Notes: a model not told the origin generated them from the letters alone. DNA of 64,000 nucleotides from Thermoplasmata archaeon (GCA_022749815.1 JAKIWV010000005.1:35783-99782), one strand, 5' to 3'. Shown: positions 1 through 8,590, counted from the first letter of the stretch. Translations and numbers: made by a program.

Positions 1-301
1 TGAGGGAACCATTGCACAGCGAGCAACGTTCGAACCGAACTTCCTGGCGGAGTGTCGGAAACGCGGCCCCGAGCTCCTCCATTTGACCGCCGATATCGGT
101 CCGGGTGAGGAGGATCGAGTCGGGCAGGCGAACGGCAAGGCCCCGGTCTCGGGTCAGCACCCGCCGGCCTTCTTCCTTCGCTCGAAACACGATGGCGTCA
201 TCGGTCGCGCCGTGGGCGTACTCGGTGTCGTACCCGAGGAAGCGAAGATACCGGGCGAGCCGGCCGAGCATCTCGTCGACCAACCACCGGGGCTCGCTCA
301 T
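1..301 (-). CDS. Mut7-C RNase domain protein (3' end cut by window edge)
   Basis: Reading the minus strand from the ATG at 301 gives an open frame of 100 codons to the window edge. It begins MSEPRWLVDEMLGRLARYLR, continues with FLGYDTEY, then RVLTRDRGL, and reaches a CSLCNG motif near the edge. That order (LVDEMLGRLARYLR, an Asp-rich segment, LTRDR, then a CxxCN zinc-type pair) is typical of the Mut7-C family, a PIN-like RNase fold with a C-terminal zinc ribbon. The family is about 150-165 residues, so roughly a third is missing. A TATA-like GTTTATCG lies about 25 nt upstream of the ATG. The cellular RNA target is not known for this family. Confidence 0.8.
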   Translation of the reverse strand, partial: MSEPRWLVDEMLGRLARYLRFLGYDTEYAHGATDDAIVFRAKEEGRRVLTRDRGLAVRLPDSILLTRTDIGGQMEELGAAFPTLRQEVRFERCSLCNGSL

Positions 302-388
302 CCCCTAGGAAGCGGGCCGAGTCGATAAACCGCTTTTCCAAGGGCCCCCGACGCAGGAATTATCTGTCCGGCTCCCCACCCGGAGTTC
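302..388. promoter_or_regulatory. Divergent promoter region between Mut7-C and phosphohexomutase genes
   Basis: This 87-bp gap separates two divergent starts. Minus-strand GTTTATCG near 328 suits the gene starting at 301. Plus-strand GAATTATC near 357-364 suits the GTG at 389. Both spacings (about 25-30 nt) would give leaderless or nearly leaderless transcripts. The elements are judged by eye. Confidence 0.35.
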
Positions 389-1774
389 GTGCGTCTCTTC
401 GGTACGAACGGGATCCGGGAAGTCGTCGGCGAGCGGATGACCGCCCCGTTCGTCACCTCGATCGCGGCGGCGATCGGCCGTGCCTACCCTGTGGGGGTCC
501 CCGTCGCCGTCGGCTGGGACGGGCGAACCTCGAGCCCGGCGTTCGCCCGGTTGGTCTCCGGCACGCTCGCGGCGGCGGGTCACTCGGTCGTCGAGCTTGG
601 GTTGCTGCCCACGCCGGCGATCCAGTACAGCCTGCGTTCCGTGGGCGCCCAGCTCGGAGTGGTCATCACCGCCTCGCACAATCCCCCGGAGTACAACGGG
701 ATCAAGTGCATCGGAGCCGACGGACTCGAACTCCCCCGCATCGACGAGGAGCGCATCGAGGCCGCCGTAGATGCCGGCGAGGGGCGGAGTGTCTCCTACG
801 ATCGAGTCGGTGAGATTCGCTCGGACGACCATGGGGCCGAACGATACCTGCACGGCATTCTCTCGATGGTACGCCGCGACGCGATCATCCAGAAACACTT
901 CCGCGTACTCCTCGACTGCGGCAACGGCGCGTCGGCGCAGACGAGCCCCTCCCTCCTCCGGCGCTTGGGATGCCGCTTCACGACGCTCAATGGCCAGGTC
1001 GACGGGACCTTCCCGGGCCATTTGTCAGAACCCACCGAGCAGAACCTGCAAGAGCTGGTCCGCTCAGTTCCCGCTCTCGCCGTGGAATTCGGAGTGGCGC
1101 ACGACGGCGACGCGGACCGCGCGGTCTTCGTCGACGGGCGAGGGCACTACGTGCCTGGCGAGCGGATCCTCACCTGGTTCGCTCGAGAGTACGTGCGGCG
1201 GCACCGGGGGGGATTGGTCGTGATCCCAGTGACCGCCTCCCAGAGCGTGGAGGAGGTCGTCGAGGCCGAGGGGGGCCATGTGCTGTACACTCGTGTGGGC
1301 TCTCCATCGATAACGCACGCCATGCAAGAACGAGGGGCCGTGTTCGGTGGAGAGGACAACGGCGGGTACGTCTTCCCCCAATTCCAACTCGCTCGTGACG
1401 GAGCGATGACGCTCGCTGCCGCCCTCGACCTCCTGACCCAGCTAGGGACTACGCTCGAAGAAGCGTTGCGGGATCTCCCGCAGTACCACGTCTCGAAGGA
1501 GAAAGTCCCCTGCCCCGTGGCGCTTCGAGACGAGGTCATGGCTCGTCTGACCGTGGAGCTCGGTCAGGGGGCCGAGCGCGTCGTCACCCTCGATGGGATC
1601 AAAGTGTATCAAGGCCGTGGATGGGTGCTCGTTCGGCCCTCCGGCACCGAAGCGTTCTTCCGGATTTTCTCCGAGGACCGCGACCCGGACGCTGCTCGAC
1701 GACGCGCGACGGGGCTGGTCGCCCGCGTCACGTCGATCGTGGCGGAGCTCGAGGGGCCGGCGGGCCGGTCCTGA
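389..1774 (+). CDS. glmM: Phosphohexomutase (phosphoglucosamine/phosphomannomutase family)
   Basis: The 461-residue protein belongs to the alpha-D-phosphohexomutase superfamily, which interconverts hexose 1- and 6-phosphates through a phosphoserine. The four signature loops are all present: the catalytic TASHNP loop (Ser96), the metal loop DGDADR (239-244), the sugar loop GGEDNGG (320-326) and the phosphate loop RPSGTE (416-421). Length and order match archaeal GlmM/ManB-type enzymes; sequence alone does not fix substrate preference between glucosamine, mannose and glucose phosphates. The GTG start sits just before the usual N-terminal MRLFGTNGIR motif, so the start is secure. It stands alone, followed after 60 nt by TYW1. 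Confidence 0.9.
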   Translation: MRLFGTNGIREVVGERMTAPFVTSIAAAIGRAYPVGVPVAVGWDGRTSSPAFARLVSGTLAAAGHSVVELGLLPTPAIQYSLRSVGAQLGVVITASHNPPEYNGIKCIGADGLELPRIDEERIEAAVDAGEGRSVSYDRVGEIRSDDHGAERYLHGILSMVRRDAIIQKHFRVLLDCGNGASAQTSPSLLRRLGCRFTTLNGQVDGTFPGHLSEPTEQNLQELVRSVPALAVEFGVAHDGDADRAVFVDGRGHYVPGERILTWFAREYVRRHRGGLVVIPVTASQSVEEVVEAEGGHVLYTRVGSPSITHAMQERGAVFGGEDNGGYVFPQFQLARDGAMTLAAALDLLTQLGTTLEEALRDLPQYHVSKEKVPCPVALRDEVMARLTVELGQGAERVVTLDGIKVYQGRGWVLVRPSGTEAFFRIFSEDRDPDAARRRATGLVARVTSIVAELEGPAGRS

Positions 1775-1836
1775 GCCCCATCTTTCGTGGGAATCCCAAA
1801 GGGTTAATCGGCCGACGCCGTCCCGCCCTGCGGCGC

Positions 1837-2799
1837 ATGGGGGACCAGGATCTTTCGGCGGAGCTGTCGAACCAGGGGTACCAGCTCGTCGGCCGCCACA
1901 GCGCCGTCAAAACATGCTACTGGACCCGACAGTCGTTGCTGAACGGACGCGATTGTTACAAGGGAAAGTTCTACGGGATCCAGAGCCACCGCTGCGTGCA
2001 GATGTCCCCCGCCATCGATTCGTGCAATCTCCACTGCCGGTTCTGTTGGCGGAACCAGGGGTGGGAGAACGACGAATCGATGCCCGAGTACGACGACCCA
2101 GAAACCCTGCTCGACAAGTCGATCGAGGCCCAGCAACGGGCCATCTCGGGGTTCAAAGGCGACGCCGACGTGGCAGAGGCCCGGTGGGAGGAGGCCCGAC
2201 AGCCGCGGCACATCGCCATTTCGCTCACGGGCGAGCCGACGCTCTACCCGAAGATGAACCGGTTCCTCGAGCTCTGCCACGAGCGGGGCATCACGACGTT
2301 TCTAGTCACGAACGGGACGAATCCGGACGCGCTCCGGCACTTGGACCCGCTGCCGACGCAGCTCTACGTATCGGTCACTGCGCCCAACGCGGCAGTGTTC
2401 CGGCGTCTCACGCTGCCGGCCCAGGCGGACGCCTGGCAGCGTCTCGGGGAGTCGCTCCAGATCGTTCGCGGACTTCGGACGCGGCGAGTGATCCGTCACA
2501 CGCTGGTCCAAGGGTGGAACCTGGGCTGGGAAGACCAGTACGCCGAGCTCGACCTGATGGCCCGACCGGACTTCATCGAGCCGAAGGGGTACGTGTACAT
2601 GGGCAAGTCGCGGCAACGGCTCTCCTGGGCGCACGTGCCGACCCACGAGGCGATCCGAGCGTTCGCGCGCCGGCTGGCGGCCCGCGTCGACTACCGTTTC
2701 CTGGATGAATCGCCGGAGTCAAAGGTCGTGTTGCTCGGCCTGCGGGAGGAGGGACAGTTCCTCCCCGGACTCGGCCCACTCTCCTCCGCCGCCGGCTGA
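1837..2799 (+). CDS. taw1: 4-demethylwyosine synthase, TYW1 (radical SAM)
   Basis: This 320-residue enzyme carries the radical SAM cluster CNLHCRFCW (Cys63, Cys67, Cys70). Ahead of it lies the archaeal TYW1 region with KTCYW and HRCVQMSP. Further family features are the SLTGEPTLYP, TNGT and SVTAPN stretches and the PKGYVYMG segment. TYW1 condenses N1-methylguanosine-37 of tRNA-Phe with pyruvate carbons to form the tricyclic base 4-demethylwyosine. The open frame extends upstream inside the mutase gene, but the ATG at 1837 follows the mutase stop by 62 nt and begins the alignable protein, so it is preferred. The enzyme family occurs in archaea and eukaryotes, which helps assign the domain. Confidence 0.92.
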   Translation: MGDQDLSAELSNQGYQLVGRHSAVKTCYWTRQSLLNGRDCYKGKFYGIQSHRCVQMSPAIDSCNLHCRFCWRNQGWENDESMPEYDDPETLLDKSIEAQQRAISGFKGDADVAEARWEEARQPRHIAISLTGEPTLYPKMNRFLELCHERGITTFLVTNGTNPDALRHLDPLPTQLYVSVTAPNAAVFRRLTLPAQADAWQRLGESLQIVRGLRTRRVIRHTLVQGWNLGWEDQYAELDLMARPDFIEPKGYVYMGKSRQRLSWAHVPTHEAIRAFARRLAARVDYRFLDESPESKVVLLGLREEGQFLPGLGPLSSAAG

Positions 2800-2823
2800 A
2801 CCGCGACGGCGGTGCGCCTGCGG

Positions 2824-2988
2824 TCAGCCGAACTTCCAGTTGAGAACTTCCACGAGAATGGCCGCGCTGACCCCGAGGATGAGGACGATGTACGGATCGA
2901 TCTTGAGCGCCCGGGTCTCCTCCATGTCGTAGTATTGGATGAGGCCGGCGGCGGAACTGAACGCGCGCTGGCGGCCTTCGGGGGGCAT
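2824..2988 (-). CDS. secG: Preprotein translocase subunit Sec61 beta
   Basis: This short frame gives a 54-residue protein. It has a cytosolic segment SSAAGLIQYYDMEE, the family-typical ALKIDPYIVL, one membrane helix (about 34-50) and a short polar tail ending NWKFG. This is the archaeal Sec61-beta pattern (SSAGLxRYF-E-E, then IDPKTV and a single C-terminal anchor). It is the small third subunit of the SecYEb channel in the cytoplasmic membrane. A good TATA-like TTAAATATC lies near 3012-3020, about 25-30 nt before the ATG, indicating its own promoter. It is convergent with TYW1. Confidence 0.9.
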   Translation of the reverse strand: MPPEGRQRAFSSAAGLIQYYDMEETRALKIDPYIVLILGVSAAILVEVLNWKFG

Positions 2989-3046
2989 CGAGCGGTTGAG
3001 GGCGCGGACCGATATTTAACCCCAATGGGCGGGCGACGGCTCGAGC

Positions 3047-3832
3047 CTAGCGGCCGTAGAGCGAGTTAAACGCTAGGTCCTCGACCGCCTCTTGTATCCC
3101 TTCGCGGAGTCGATTCCCGAGGAGGCTGGACCCGCCGGAGAAGAAACGCTCCATGAACGGTCTCGGCGGTGCGACCCGCACGGTGCGCTGGACCGGGACG
3201 CCCGTCGACTGCGCGAGTTCCTGGAGCGCAGCCTCACGGTCTCCGAGGGCGTCGATAAGCCCTAGCTCGAGGGCCCGTCGGCCCGACCAGAACTCTCCCG
3301 TGGCGAGCGGCAGGATCTGCTCGATCGGGCGGTGACGTTCTCGGGCGACCGTCTCCACGAAGCCCCGATAGCTGTCAGCGATCACGGCCTGGAGCTTGGT
3401 GCGTTCCTCGTCGGTCAGGTCCCGGAAACCCTGGTAGGCGTCCTTGTGCCTGCCTTCGTGCAGGAGCTCGAGATGAATTCCGAGCTTGTCTAGGAGCTCT
3501 CGGACCGCCACGTGGGGAGCCACCACCCCAATCGACCCGACGACCGACTCAGGATACGCGTAGATCTTTCGTGCCCCGAGGGCCGCCATATACGCGCCGG
3601 AGGCGCCGACGGAACCGATCGACGCGACGACCGGCTTGGTGGCATTGAGGCGCTTCACCGCCAGATAGAAGTCCTGCGATGGGATGTCGGCGCCGCCTCC
3701 GCTCGAGATATCGAGCAACACACCACGAACCCGGCGCTTCGTCTGGAGTGCCTTGAGGATCCGAACGTAGGGCTCGACCGACCGCTCGCGGATCGTTCCG
3801 CGGAATTGTAGGTGCGCGAGGAGAGGCCGCAT
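3047..3832 (-). CDS. sppA: Signal peptide peptidase SppA (S49 family serine protease)
   Basis: From the ATG at 3832 the protein has 261 residues and is a minimal single-domain S49 peptidase. The nucleophile lies in SVGASGAY (Ser78). The general base is Lys130 in EGRHKDAYQGF, 52 residues downstream, the spacing typical of archaeal SppA Ser/Lys dyads. The conserved VVGSIGVV segment and the FWSGRRALELGLID region are also present. It degrades cleaved signal peptides in or at the membrane. No N-terminal membrane anchor is evident, unlike many homologues. The frame stays open to 3904, but TATA-like GATATATC at 3866-3873 lies inside that extension and about 35 nt before 3832, so 3832 is preferred. 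Confidence 0.87.
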   Translation of the reverse strand: MRPLLAHLQFRGTIRERSVEPYVRILKALQTKRRVRGVLLDISSGGGADIPSQDFYLAVKRLNATKPVVASIGSVGASGAYMAALGARKIYAYPESVVGSIGVVAPHVAVRELLDKLGIHLELLHEGRHKDAYQGFRDLTDEERTKLQAVIADSYRGFVETVARERHRPIEQILPLATGEFWSGRRALELGLIDALGDREAALQELAQSTGVPVQRTVRVAPPRPFMERFFSGGSSLLGNRLREGIQEAVEDLAFNSLYGR

Positions 3833-3865
3833 GCAGGGAACCGGAGCGGACAGAGGCCCGTCGCG

Positions 3866-3873
3866 GATATATC
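3866..3873. promoter_or_regulatory. Palindromic TATA element between sppA and rfcS
   Basis: GATATATC is a perfect palindrome in the divergent gap. On the minus strand it sits about 35 nt upstream of the sppA ATG, a good TATA spacing. On the plus strand it is about 75 nt before rfcS, where the AAACCCTAAG at 3903-3912 is a weaker alternative. Confidence 0.4.
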
Positions 3874-3943
3874 GTGCATCTATCGGGAGATTCACCGCCG
3901 ACAAACCCTAAGTGCGCAGTCCGGTCCGGGTCCGACTACTCGC

Positions 3944-4927
3944 ATGCCGGCGGAAGAACGGGACACGGTCTGGGTCGAGAAGTACCGGCCTCGGAGCCTC
4001 GCTGATATGGTGGGCCAAGAGACCATCGTGCCCGTGCTGCGGGCGTATGCCCAGAAGCGGTCGATGCCCCACTTGCTCCTGGCCGGGCCCCCGGGGACGG
4101 GAAAGACCACCGCCGCGATCGCGTTGGCCCGCGACCTCTTCGGATCGGAGTGGCGCCAGAACTTCCTCGAGTTGAACGCCTCCGACGAACGCGGGATCGA
4201 CACGGTACGGACAACAATCAAGAGCTATGCCCGCAGCGCTCCGATCGGTGGGACGGGATTCAAGATCCTGTTCCTGGACGAAGCCGACAACCTGACGGCC
4301 GAGGCGCAGGCTTCGCTACGGAGGCTCATGGAGAGGTACTCCGCCGCGTGCCGGTTCATCCTGTCGTGCAACTATTCCTCCCGGATCATCGAGCCGATCC
4401 AGTCCCGTTGCGCGGTGTTCCGGTTCCGGATCTACTCTCCGGACCAGATCCAGGAACAGCTGCGGAGGATCGCTACAGCGGAGAAGCGCGACGTTTCCGC
4501 CGACGCTTTCAAGGCGATCATTGAGGCGAGCGACGGGGACCTTCGACGTGCGATCAATCTCCTCCAGCTGGCCGCGACGTTTCGCGAGAAGGTCGATATC
4601 GCCGCGATCAAAGACGTGGTCACCGCTCCGATGCGGGACGAGGTCGAGGCCATCTTCGGGACCGCTCTCGCGGGCGACTTCCTCGCTGCGCGGGAGCAGC
4701 TGTTCCGTCTCTTCGTCGAGCGCGGGGCCAGCGGGGAGGACATCCTGCGGTCGTTGCACAGCTACGTCGTCGGTGAACCGGGACCCCCGATCCCCCCTGC
4801 AGAGAAGATCCAACTGATCCAGCACCTCGCCGACGTCGACTTCCGTCTCGCCCAGGGGGCTACGGACCGGATCCAGCTCGAATCGATCCTCGCGCGAATC
4901 GCGACGCTCAAGGCGCGGGGCCCGTGA
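3944..4927 (+). CDS. rfcS: Replication factor C small subunit (clamp loader)
   Basis: The 327-residue AAA+ ATPase begins with the RFC box WVEKYRPRSLADMVGQ. It then has Walker A GPPGTGKT (48-55), Walker B LFLDEAD (110-115), the sensor-1 region LSCNYSS and the SRC arginine-finger motif (154-156). The C-terminal collar domain follows. Together with the large subunit (not in this window) it loads the PCNA sliding clamp onto primed DNA. Inteins, frequent in some archaeal rfcS genes, are absent. The ATG at 3944 starts the conserved protein; an upstream in-frame extension overlaps the sppA promoter and is rejected. moaC begins 4 nt after the stop, so co-transcription is likely. Confidence 0.95.
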   Translation: MPAEERDTVWVEKYRPRSLADMVGQETIVPVLRAYAQKRSMPHLLLAGPPGTGKTTAAIALARDLFGSEWRQNFLELNASDERGIDTVRTTIKSYARSAPIGGTGFKILFLDEADNLTAEAQASLRRLMERYSAACRFILSCNYSSRIIEPIQSRCAVFRFRIYSPDQIQEQLRRIATAEKRDVSADAFKAIIEASDGDLRRAINLLQLAATFREKVDIAAIKDVVTAPMRDEVEAIFGTALAGDFLAAREQLFRLFVERGASGEDILRSLHSYVVGEPGPPIPPAEKIQLIQHLADVDFRLAQGATDRIQLESILARIATLKARGP

Positions 4928-4931
4928 GCCG

Positions 4932-5387
4932 ATGACTGCTCAGCGGAGGGTTCACCGAAAGCCGATCGTCTACCGGCGGGCGCTGGTCGAAGGTGCGCTG
5001 ACCCTCACCGAGCGCAGTCGAACCGCGATCCGCTCGGGAAAGGTCGAGAAGGGCGACCCGCTGGCCGCCGGCGAGTTGGCGGGCCTGATGGCGATGCGCA
5101 GAACCGCCGAGTTGATCCCCCACTGCCATTCCATCCCACTGACCGGTAGCCGAGTCGTCCTCCGCTCGAGCCGATCGGGGGTCCGGGTGGAGGCCGAAGC
5201 GGAGGCGCTGTGGCGGACGGGCGTAGAGATGGAGGCGCTCGTGGGCGCTTCGGTGGCGCTGCTCACGGTATGGGACATGGTCAAGTACCTGGAGAAAAAT
5301 CGCGCTGGGACCTATCCCGGGACCCGGCTCGGTCCGATCCGAGTCGTGTCCCGAGAGAAACGCGCTTTGGCACGGGGAATGAAATGA
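4932..5387 (+). CDS. moaC: Cyclic pyranopterin monophosphate synthase MoaC
   Basis: This 151-residue protein carries the MoaC signatures KGDPLAAG (Lys40), ELIPHCHSIPL (His64, His66), TGVEMEAL (97-104) and WDMVKYLEK (Lys118). With MoaA it converts a GTP-derived 3',8-cyclo intermediate to cyclic pyranopterin monophosphate in molybdenum cofactor synthesis. The usual HCHP is HCHS, and the N-terminal MVDI/MVDV motif before KPV is not visible, although the start is the only convincing one. It lies 4 nt after rfcS and overlaps moaB by 4 nt (ATGA), implying translational coupling. A molybdoenzyme candidate occurs at 50726-51346. Confidence 0.88.
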   Translation: MTAQRRVHRKPIVYRRALVEGALTLTERSRTAIRSGKVEKGDPLAAGELAGLMAMRRTAELIPHCHSIPLTGSRVVLRSSRSGVRVEAEAEALWRTGVEMEALVGASVALLTVWDMVKYLEKNRAGTYPGTRLGPIRVVSREKRALARGMK

Positions 5388-5902
5388 CCGAGAATCCGTC
5401 GGCGCTAGGACGTCACCATCTCGGGGGCGATCGGTCGATCGGCTTCGCTGTCCTGAGTGTGTCGGACACCCACACGCCCGACGACGATCCGTCGGGGCAT
5501 CTGGCGCGCGATCTGCTCGCCCAGGCTGGCCACAAGGTGCTTCACTACGACATGGTCGCGAACAGCGTCGCAGACGTGCGCGACCGGCTCGACCCGATCC
5601 TTCGCGAGATCCCTGTCGAAGCGGCGGTGACCGTGGGGGGCACGGGCGTCAGCTCCCGGGACCTAACCGTCACCGCGCTTGAGGCGATGGGGGGCCGCCG
5701 GCTCGAGGGGTTTGGGGATCTCTACCGGACTCTCAGCTACCAGGAGGTTGGCCCTCTCGCGATGTTGAGCCGGGCCTCTTTGTTCCTGGTCCGGGACAAG
5801 CCCGTCTTTGCTCTCCCCGGCTCCGAACGCGCCGTACGGACGGCGCTCGAGAAGCTCGTGCTCCCCGCCGTGCAGCACCTGATCGAAGAGCTGGAGCGGT
5901 AG
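5384..5902 (+). CDS. moaB: Molybdenum cofactor protein MoaB/MogA family
   Basis: The 172-residue protein has the molybdopterin-binding fold. VLSVSDTH (23-30) is followed by VTVGGTGVSSRDLT (83-96), where the GGTGxSxRD loop binds molybdopterin and Asp93 is the conserved acidic residue. The FALPGS segment (142-147) is also typical. The family adenylylates molybdopterin before molybdenum insertion, although MoaB itself is catalytically uncertain in some species. The ATG at 5384 overlaps the moaC stop by 4 nt and is preferred over the longer open frame. About 20 residues before the core are unconserved. Confidence 0.88.
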   Translation: MTENPSALGRHHLGGDRSIGFAVLSVSDTHTPDDDPSGHLARDLLAQAGHKVLHYDMVANSVADVRDRLDPILREIPVEAAVTVGGTGVSSRDLTVTALEAMGGRRLEGFGDLYRTLSYQEVGPLAMLSRASLFLVRDKPVFALPGSERAVRTALEKLVLPAVQHLIEELER

Positions 5903-5916
5903 CGCGTGGACCCGGC

Positions 5917-6720
5917 CTACCGGGCAGGCCCGGGGGCCATACCGACTGCCCCAAGACGCGGGGGCCCGGGGTCGAGAATTTGCTCGGCGACTCCCTGGGC
6001 GCGGCAGAACTCCGACCACGCGGGATTGGCATCGACGTGGTGAGCGAGCAGGATACCGCGGGGGGAGAGCGCCCCCCAGGCCGAGTGGAGCTCGAACCGG
6101 GCGCGCGTCACATCGGGACCATTGTCGTACAGGAAGAGGTCTACGGGCCGGTGCTCAGCCAGAAGCGTCCGAAGATTGGCCTCGGTGTTGCCCAGCACGA
6201 GGGTCCAACGGCCCCGGAGCGCCGGGGGTACAAACTGTCCGACGGTCACGTCGCGAACGCTCTGACTCCGATGCCCCGCGGGTCCAGGTCCGAGGGAGTG
6301 TAGCGTCCCCTCGCCGTTCGCCTCGAGCGCGGCGAGTATCCAGGCTGTGGTATAGCCGGGGCGCACGCCCGTCTCGATCACGGTTTTCGGCCGTTGACCT
6401 CGGACCAGCAGGTACAGCAACCCCGCTTGAGGAAACTCGAGCGTGAACGGAAAGCCGGCCCCACGTTGGATCAGGGTGTCGGGGAGTGTGCTGCTGGTCA
6501 CTTCCCGCCGAAAGCCGCGGATCTCGGACTCCGGACGCCCGGCCAACACCGCGAGACGGTCCACCGACGCCTGGCGGAACCGAACCATGCGCTGACGGAG
6601 GGCCCGCCGGGTCGCGGGACGGAGAAGTACCGGGGGACGGGTCCGGAAGGTGGGAGGCAGGGTGAGCGGAGACGGTTCCACTGACAGGGAACCCGCCGAT
6701 GGAGGGTAGGCCGGTTCCAT
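5917..6720 (-). CDS. SAM-dependent methyltransferase-like protein (Methyltransf_24 type)
   Basis: The 267-residue protein has a class I methyltransferase-like core: VIETGVRPGYTTAWIL (motif I region), VLGNTEANLRTLL, LFLYDNG and an ARFELHSAWGALSPRGILL segment. It clearly resembles the protein at 9826-10593, which shares ETGVxxG, ALEAN-xGTL(Y/H)S, VPPALR/LTARW, LLGD and the W-PxxxxGGxLxxxD ending, so the two are paralogues. The acceptor is unknown. Asp after LFLY replaces the more usual HDSDHS of the paralogue. An AT-rich GAATAAAG near 6745 suits a promoter about 25 nt upstream of the ATG. It converges on moaB with a 14-nt gap. Confidence 0.65.
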   Translation of the reverse strand: MEPAYPPSAGSLSVEPSPLTLPPTFRTRPPVLLRPATRRALRQRMVRFRQASVDRLAVLAGRPESEIRGFRREVTSSTLPDTLIQRGAGFPFTLEFPQAGLLYLLVRGQRPKTVIETGVRPGYTTAWILAALEANGEGTLHSLGPGPAGHRSQSVRDVTVGQFVPPALRGRWTLVLGNTEANLRTLLAEHRPVDLFLYDNGPDVTRARFELHSAWGALSPRGILLAHHVDANPAWSEFCRAQGVAEQILDPGPPRLGAVGMAPGPAR

Positions 6721-6869
6721 CGTTTCACGGAAAGATTCGCCCCTACTTTATTCATCCGGCGAGGAGTAGAATCCGTGCCCGGGCGCCCGCCAGTCCGCGG
6801 TCAGGCTTCGAGTTACGGCAGTTCCACGACAACCGTTTAAAGACCCGAGGGCTCGTTGGCTCATCCCTC

Positions 6870-6876
6870 GGGAGGA
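6870..6876 (+). promoter_or_regulatory. Ribosome binding site of thioredoxin gene
   Basis: GGGAGGA lies 7-8 nt before the ATG at 6884, and a TATA-like GTTTAAAG sits about 45-50 nt upstream of the ATG. This gene therefore has a leader with a strong Shine-Dalgarno site, in contrast to its mainly leaderless neighbours. Confidence 0.5.
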
Positions 6877-6883
6877 AATCGAA

Positions 6884-7201
6884 ATGTCAGTCTCCACACT
6901 CGACAGCGCGAACTTCGATAAATTCACCCAGCAAAACACCGCGGCGGTCATCGACATCTGGGCCCCCTGGTGCGGGCCGTGCCGGATGGTCTCCCCGATC
7001 GTCGATCGGTTGTCGGAGAAGTACCAGGGCAAGGTCGCTTTCGGGAAGCTGAACTCGGACGACAATTCCGACAAAGCCGGCGCCCTCGGGATCATGAGCA
7101 TCCCAACCATCCTGTTCTACAAGCAGGGAAAGCTGGTCGACCGTATCGTCGGCGCGTACCCCGAAGACACGATCTCCGAACACGTCCAGCAGCTGCTCTG
7201 A
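6884..7201 (+). CDS. trxA: Thioredoxin
   Basis: This 105-residue protein is a complete single-domain thioredoxin. The redox site is WCGPC (Cys30, Cys33) in the context DIWAPWCGPCRM, the cis-proline loop is SIPT, and the C-terminal VGAYPEDTISEHV helix is intact. It reduces protein disulfides in the cytosol, normally with a thioredoxin reductase, which is not in this window. A strong Shine-Dalgarno site precedes it. Length is the family norm. It is followed after 90 nt by the aRF1 gene in the same direction. Confidence 0.95.
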   Translation: MSVSTLDSANFDKFTQQNTAAVIDIWAPWCGPCRMVSPIVDRLSEKYQGKVAFGKLNSDDNSDKAGALGIMSIPTILFYKQGKLVDRIVGAYPEDTISEHVQQLL

Positions 7202-7291
7202 CTGCGCAGCGCCAGGACGGGCGCCCCCCCGTCGACGCCCGCGCAGATCGTCGCTCGCCCGAGTTCTTCCAGCACACGATTGGAGGCCTGA

Positions 7292-8590
7292 ATGCCCGCC
7301 ACCCCCGAGCCCGACACACAGCTGGCCCGGTACACCTTCAAACGGAAGATGGACGAGATCGGGGCCGCCCGCGGTCGCGCGACCGAGTTGATATCCCTCT
7401 TCGTCCCCCCCGGGAAGCAACTCTCAGACGTCATGGCGTACCTTCGCAATGAGTACGCGCAAAGCTCGAACATCAAGAGCCGGACGACCCGGAAGAACGT
7501 CATGTGGGCGATCGAATCGCTCATGGGCCGGGTACGGCAGTTCAAGGAGGCCCCTAAGAAGGGAGTGGCGTTCTTTGTGGGCAGCAAAGCGGTGGGCGCC
7601 GACAAATCCGTGCCCGTGACCTTCATTGTGGAGCCCCCGGAGCCCCTCAACACCTACCTCTACCGCTGCGACTCGACCTTCTTCCTCGACCCGCTCCTGG
7701 AGATGATCCATGAGCCCGAGCTCTGGGGCCTTATCGTTCTCGATCGGGCGGAAGTCACGCTCGGGTTCCTGCGGGGCAAGCGGGTCGAAGCGGTTCGGAA
7801 CAAACAGTCCCAGGTTCCGTCGAAGCACGGGCGGGGAGGTCAGTCCCAGCACCGGTTCGAGCGGCTGATCGAGCACGCGGCGCACGACTTCTTCGTCCGC
7901 GTGGGCGAAATGTCGAACGAGCTGTTCCTCCCGAAGAAGGACTCACTCAAAGGCATCTTGGTCGGTGGCCCGGGCGCGACGAAGGACTTCTTTGTGAAGG
8001 AAGGGTTCCTGCACTACGAGCTCCAGCAGAAGGTGGTCCAGCCGCTCTTCGATACGGGCTACACCGACGAGTATGGTCTCAAGGAGCTGGTCGAGAGGGC
8101 CACCCAGACCCTGCACGGTCTGGAGATCCACGACGAGAAGCGGCTGGTGCAGCGGTTCCTGAACGAGGTTAGAAAATCCGAGGCCGGCCTCGCCGCCTAT
8201 GGAGAATCGGAGGTGCTCGGGGCCCTCGAGGCTGGCGCCGTGGATACCCTGCTCGTCTCCGAGGGCCTTCGCAAGAAGAGGGTCCATTTCCGTTGCAGTT
8301 CCTGCGGACACGAGTTCACCCGCACCCTGCCCGATGCCGAGGTCGACAAGGTTGCCTCCGCTCCGTGTCCGAAATGCGGGGGGTCGCCGCCGGAAATCGT
8401 CTCGGAAGAGGACTACGTCGAGCAGCTGTTCCGCAAGGCGGAGGGATCGGGAGCCAGCGTCCGGCTGGTCTCGACGGAGAGCGAGGAGGGCGAGATGCTC
8501 TCCAAGGCGTTCGCCGGCGTCGCTGCCATCCTGCGCTACCCGATGCCCCGCGGCTCGACGGCCCGTCCATCGGCCCCGGCGCCTGGATAA
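7292..8590 (+). CDS. prf1: Peptide chain release factor aRF1
   Basis: The 432-residue protein is the archaeal/eukaryotic class I release factor. It has the stop-codon recognition motif NIKS (60-63) within SSNIKSRTTRKNV, the YxCxxxF element (YRCDSTF, from Tyr124), and the GGQ peptidyl-hydrolysis motif (182-184) in KHGRGGQSQHRF. The C-terminal domain retains a zinc-ribbon insertion, CSSCGHEF (Cys335, Cys338) and CPKCGG. It acts on the ribosome to release the finished peptide. A GGAGG box lies 6 nt before the ATG. It is full length. Confidence 0.95.
   Translation: MPATPEPDTQLARYTFKRKMDEIGAARGRATELISLFVPPGKQLSDVMAYLRNEYAQSSNIKSRTTRKNVMWAIESLMGRVRQFKEAPKKGVAFFVGSKAVGADKSVPVTFIVEPPEPLNTYLYRCDSTFFLDPLLEMIHEPELWGLIVLDRAEVTLGFLRGKRVEAVRNKQSQVPSKHGRGGQSQHRFERLIEHAAHDFFVRVGEMSNELFLPKKDSLKGILVGGPGATKDFFVKEGFLHYELQQKVVQPLFDTGYTDEYGLKELVERATQTLHGLEIHDEKRLVQRFLNEVRKSEAGLAAYGESEVLGALEAGAVDTLLVSEGLRKKRVHFRCSSCGHEFTRTLPDAEVDKVASAPCPKCGGSPPEIVSEEDYVEQLFRKAEGSGASVRLVSTESEEGEMLSKAFAGVAAILRYPMPRGSTARPSAPAPG

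Noticed and set aside
83..328. 81-codon plus-strand frame
   Set aside because: It lies antisense to the Mut7-C gene, which has clear family motifs.
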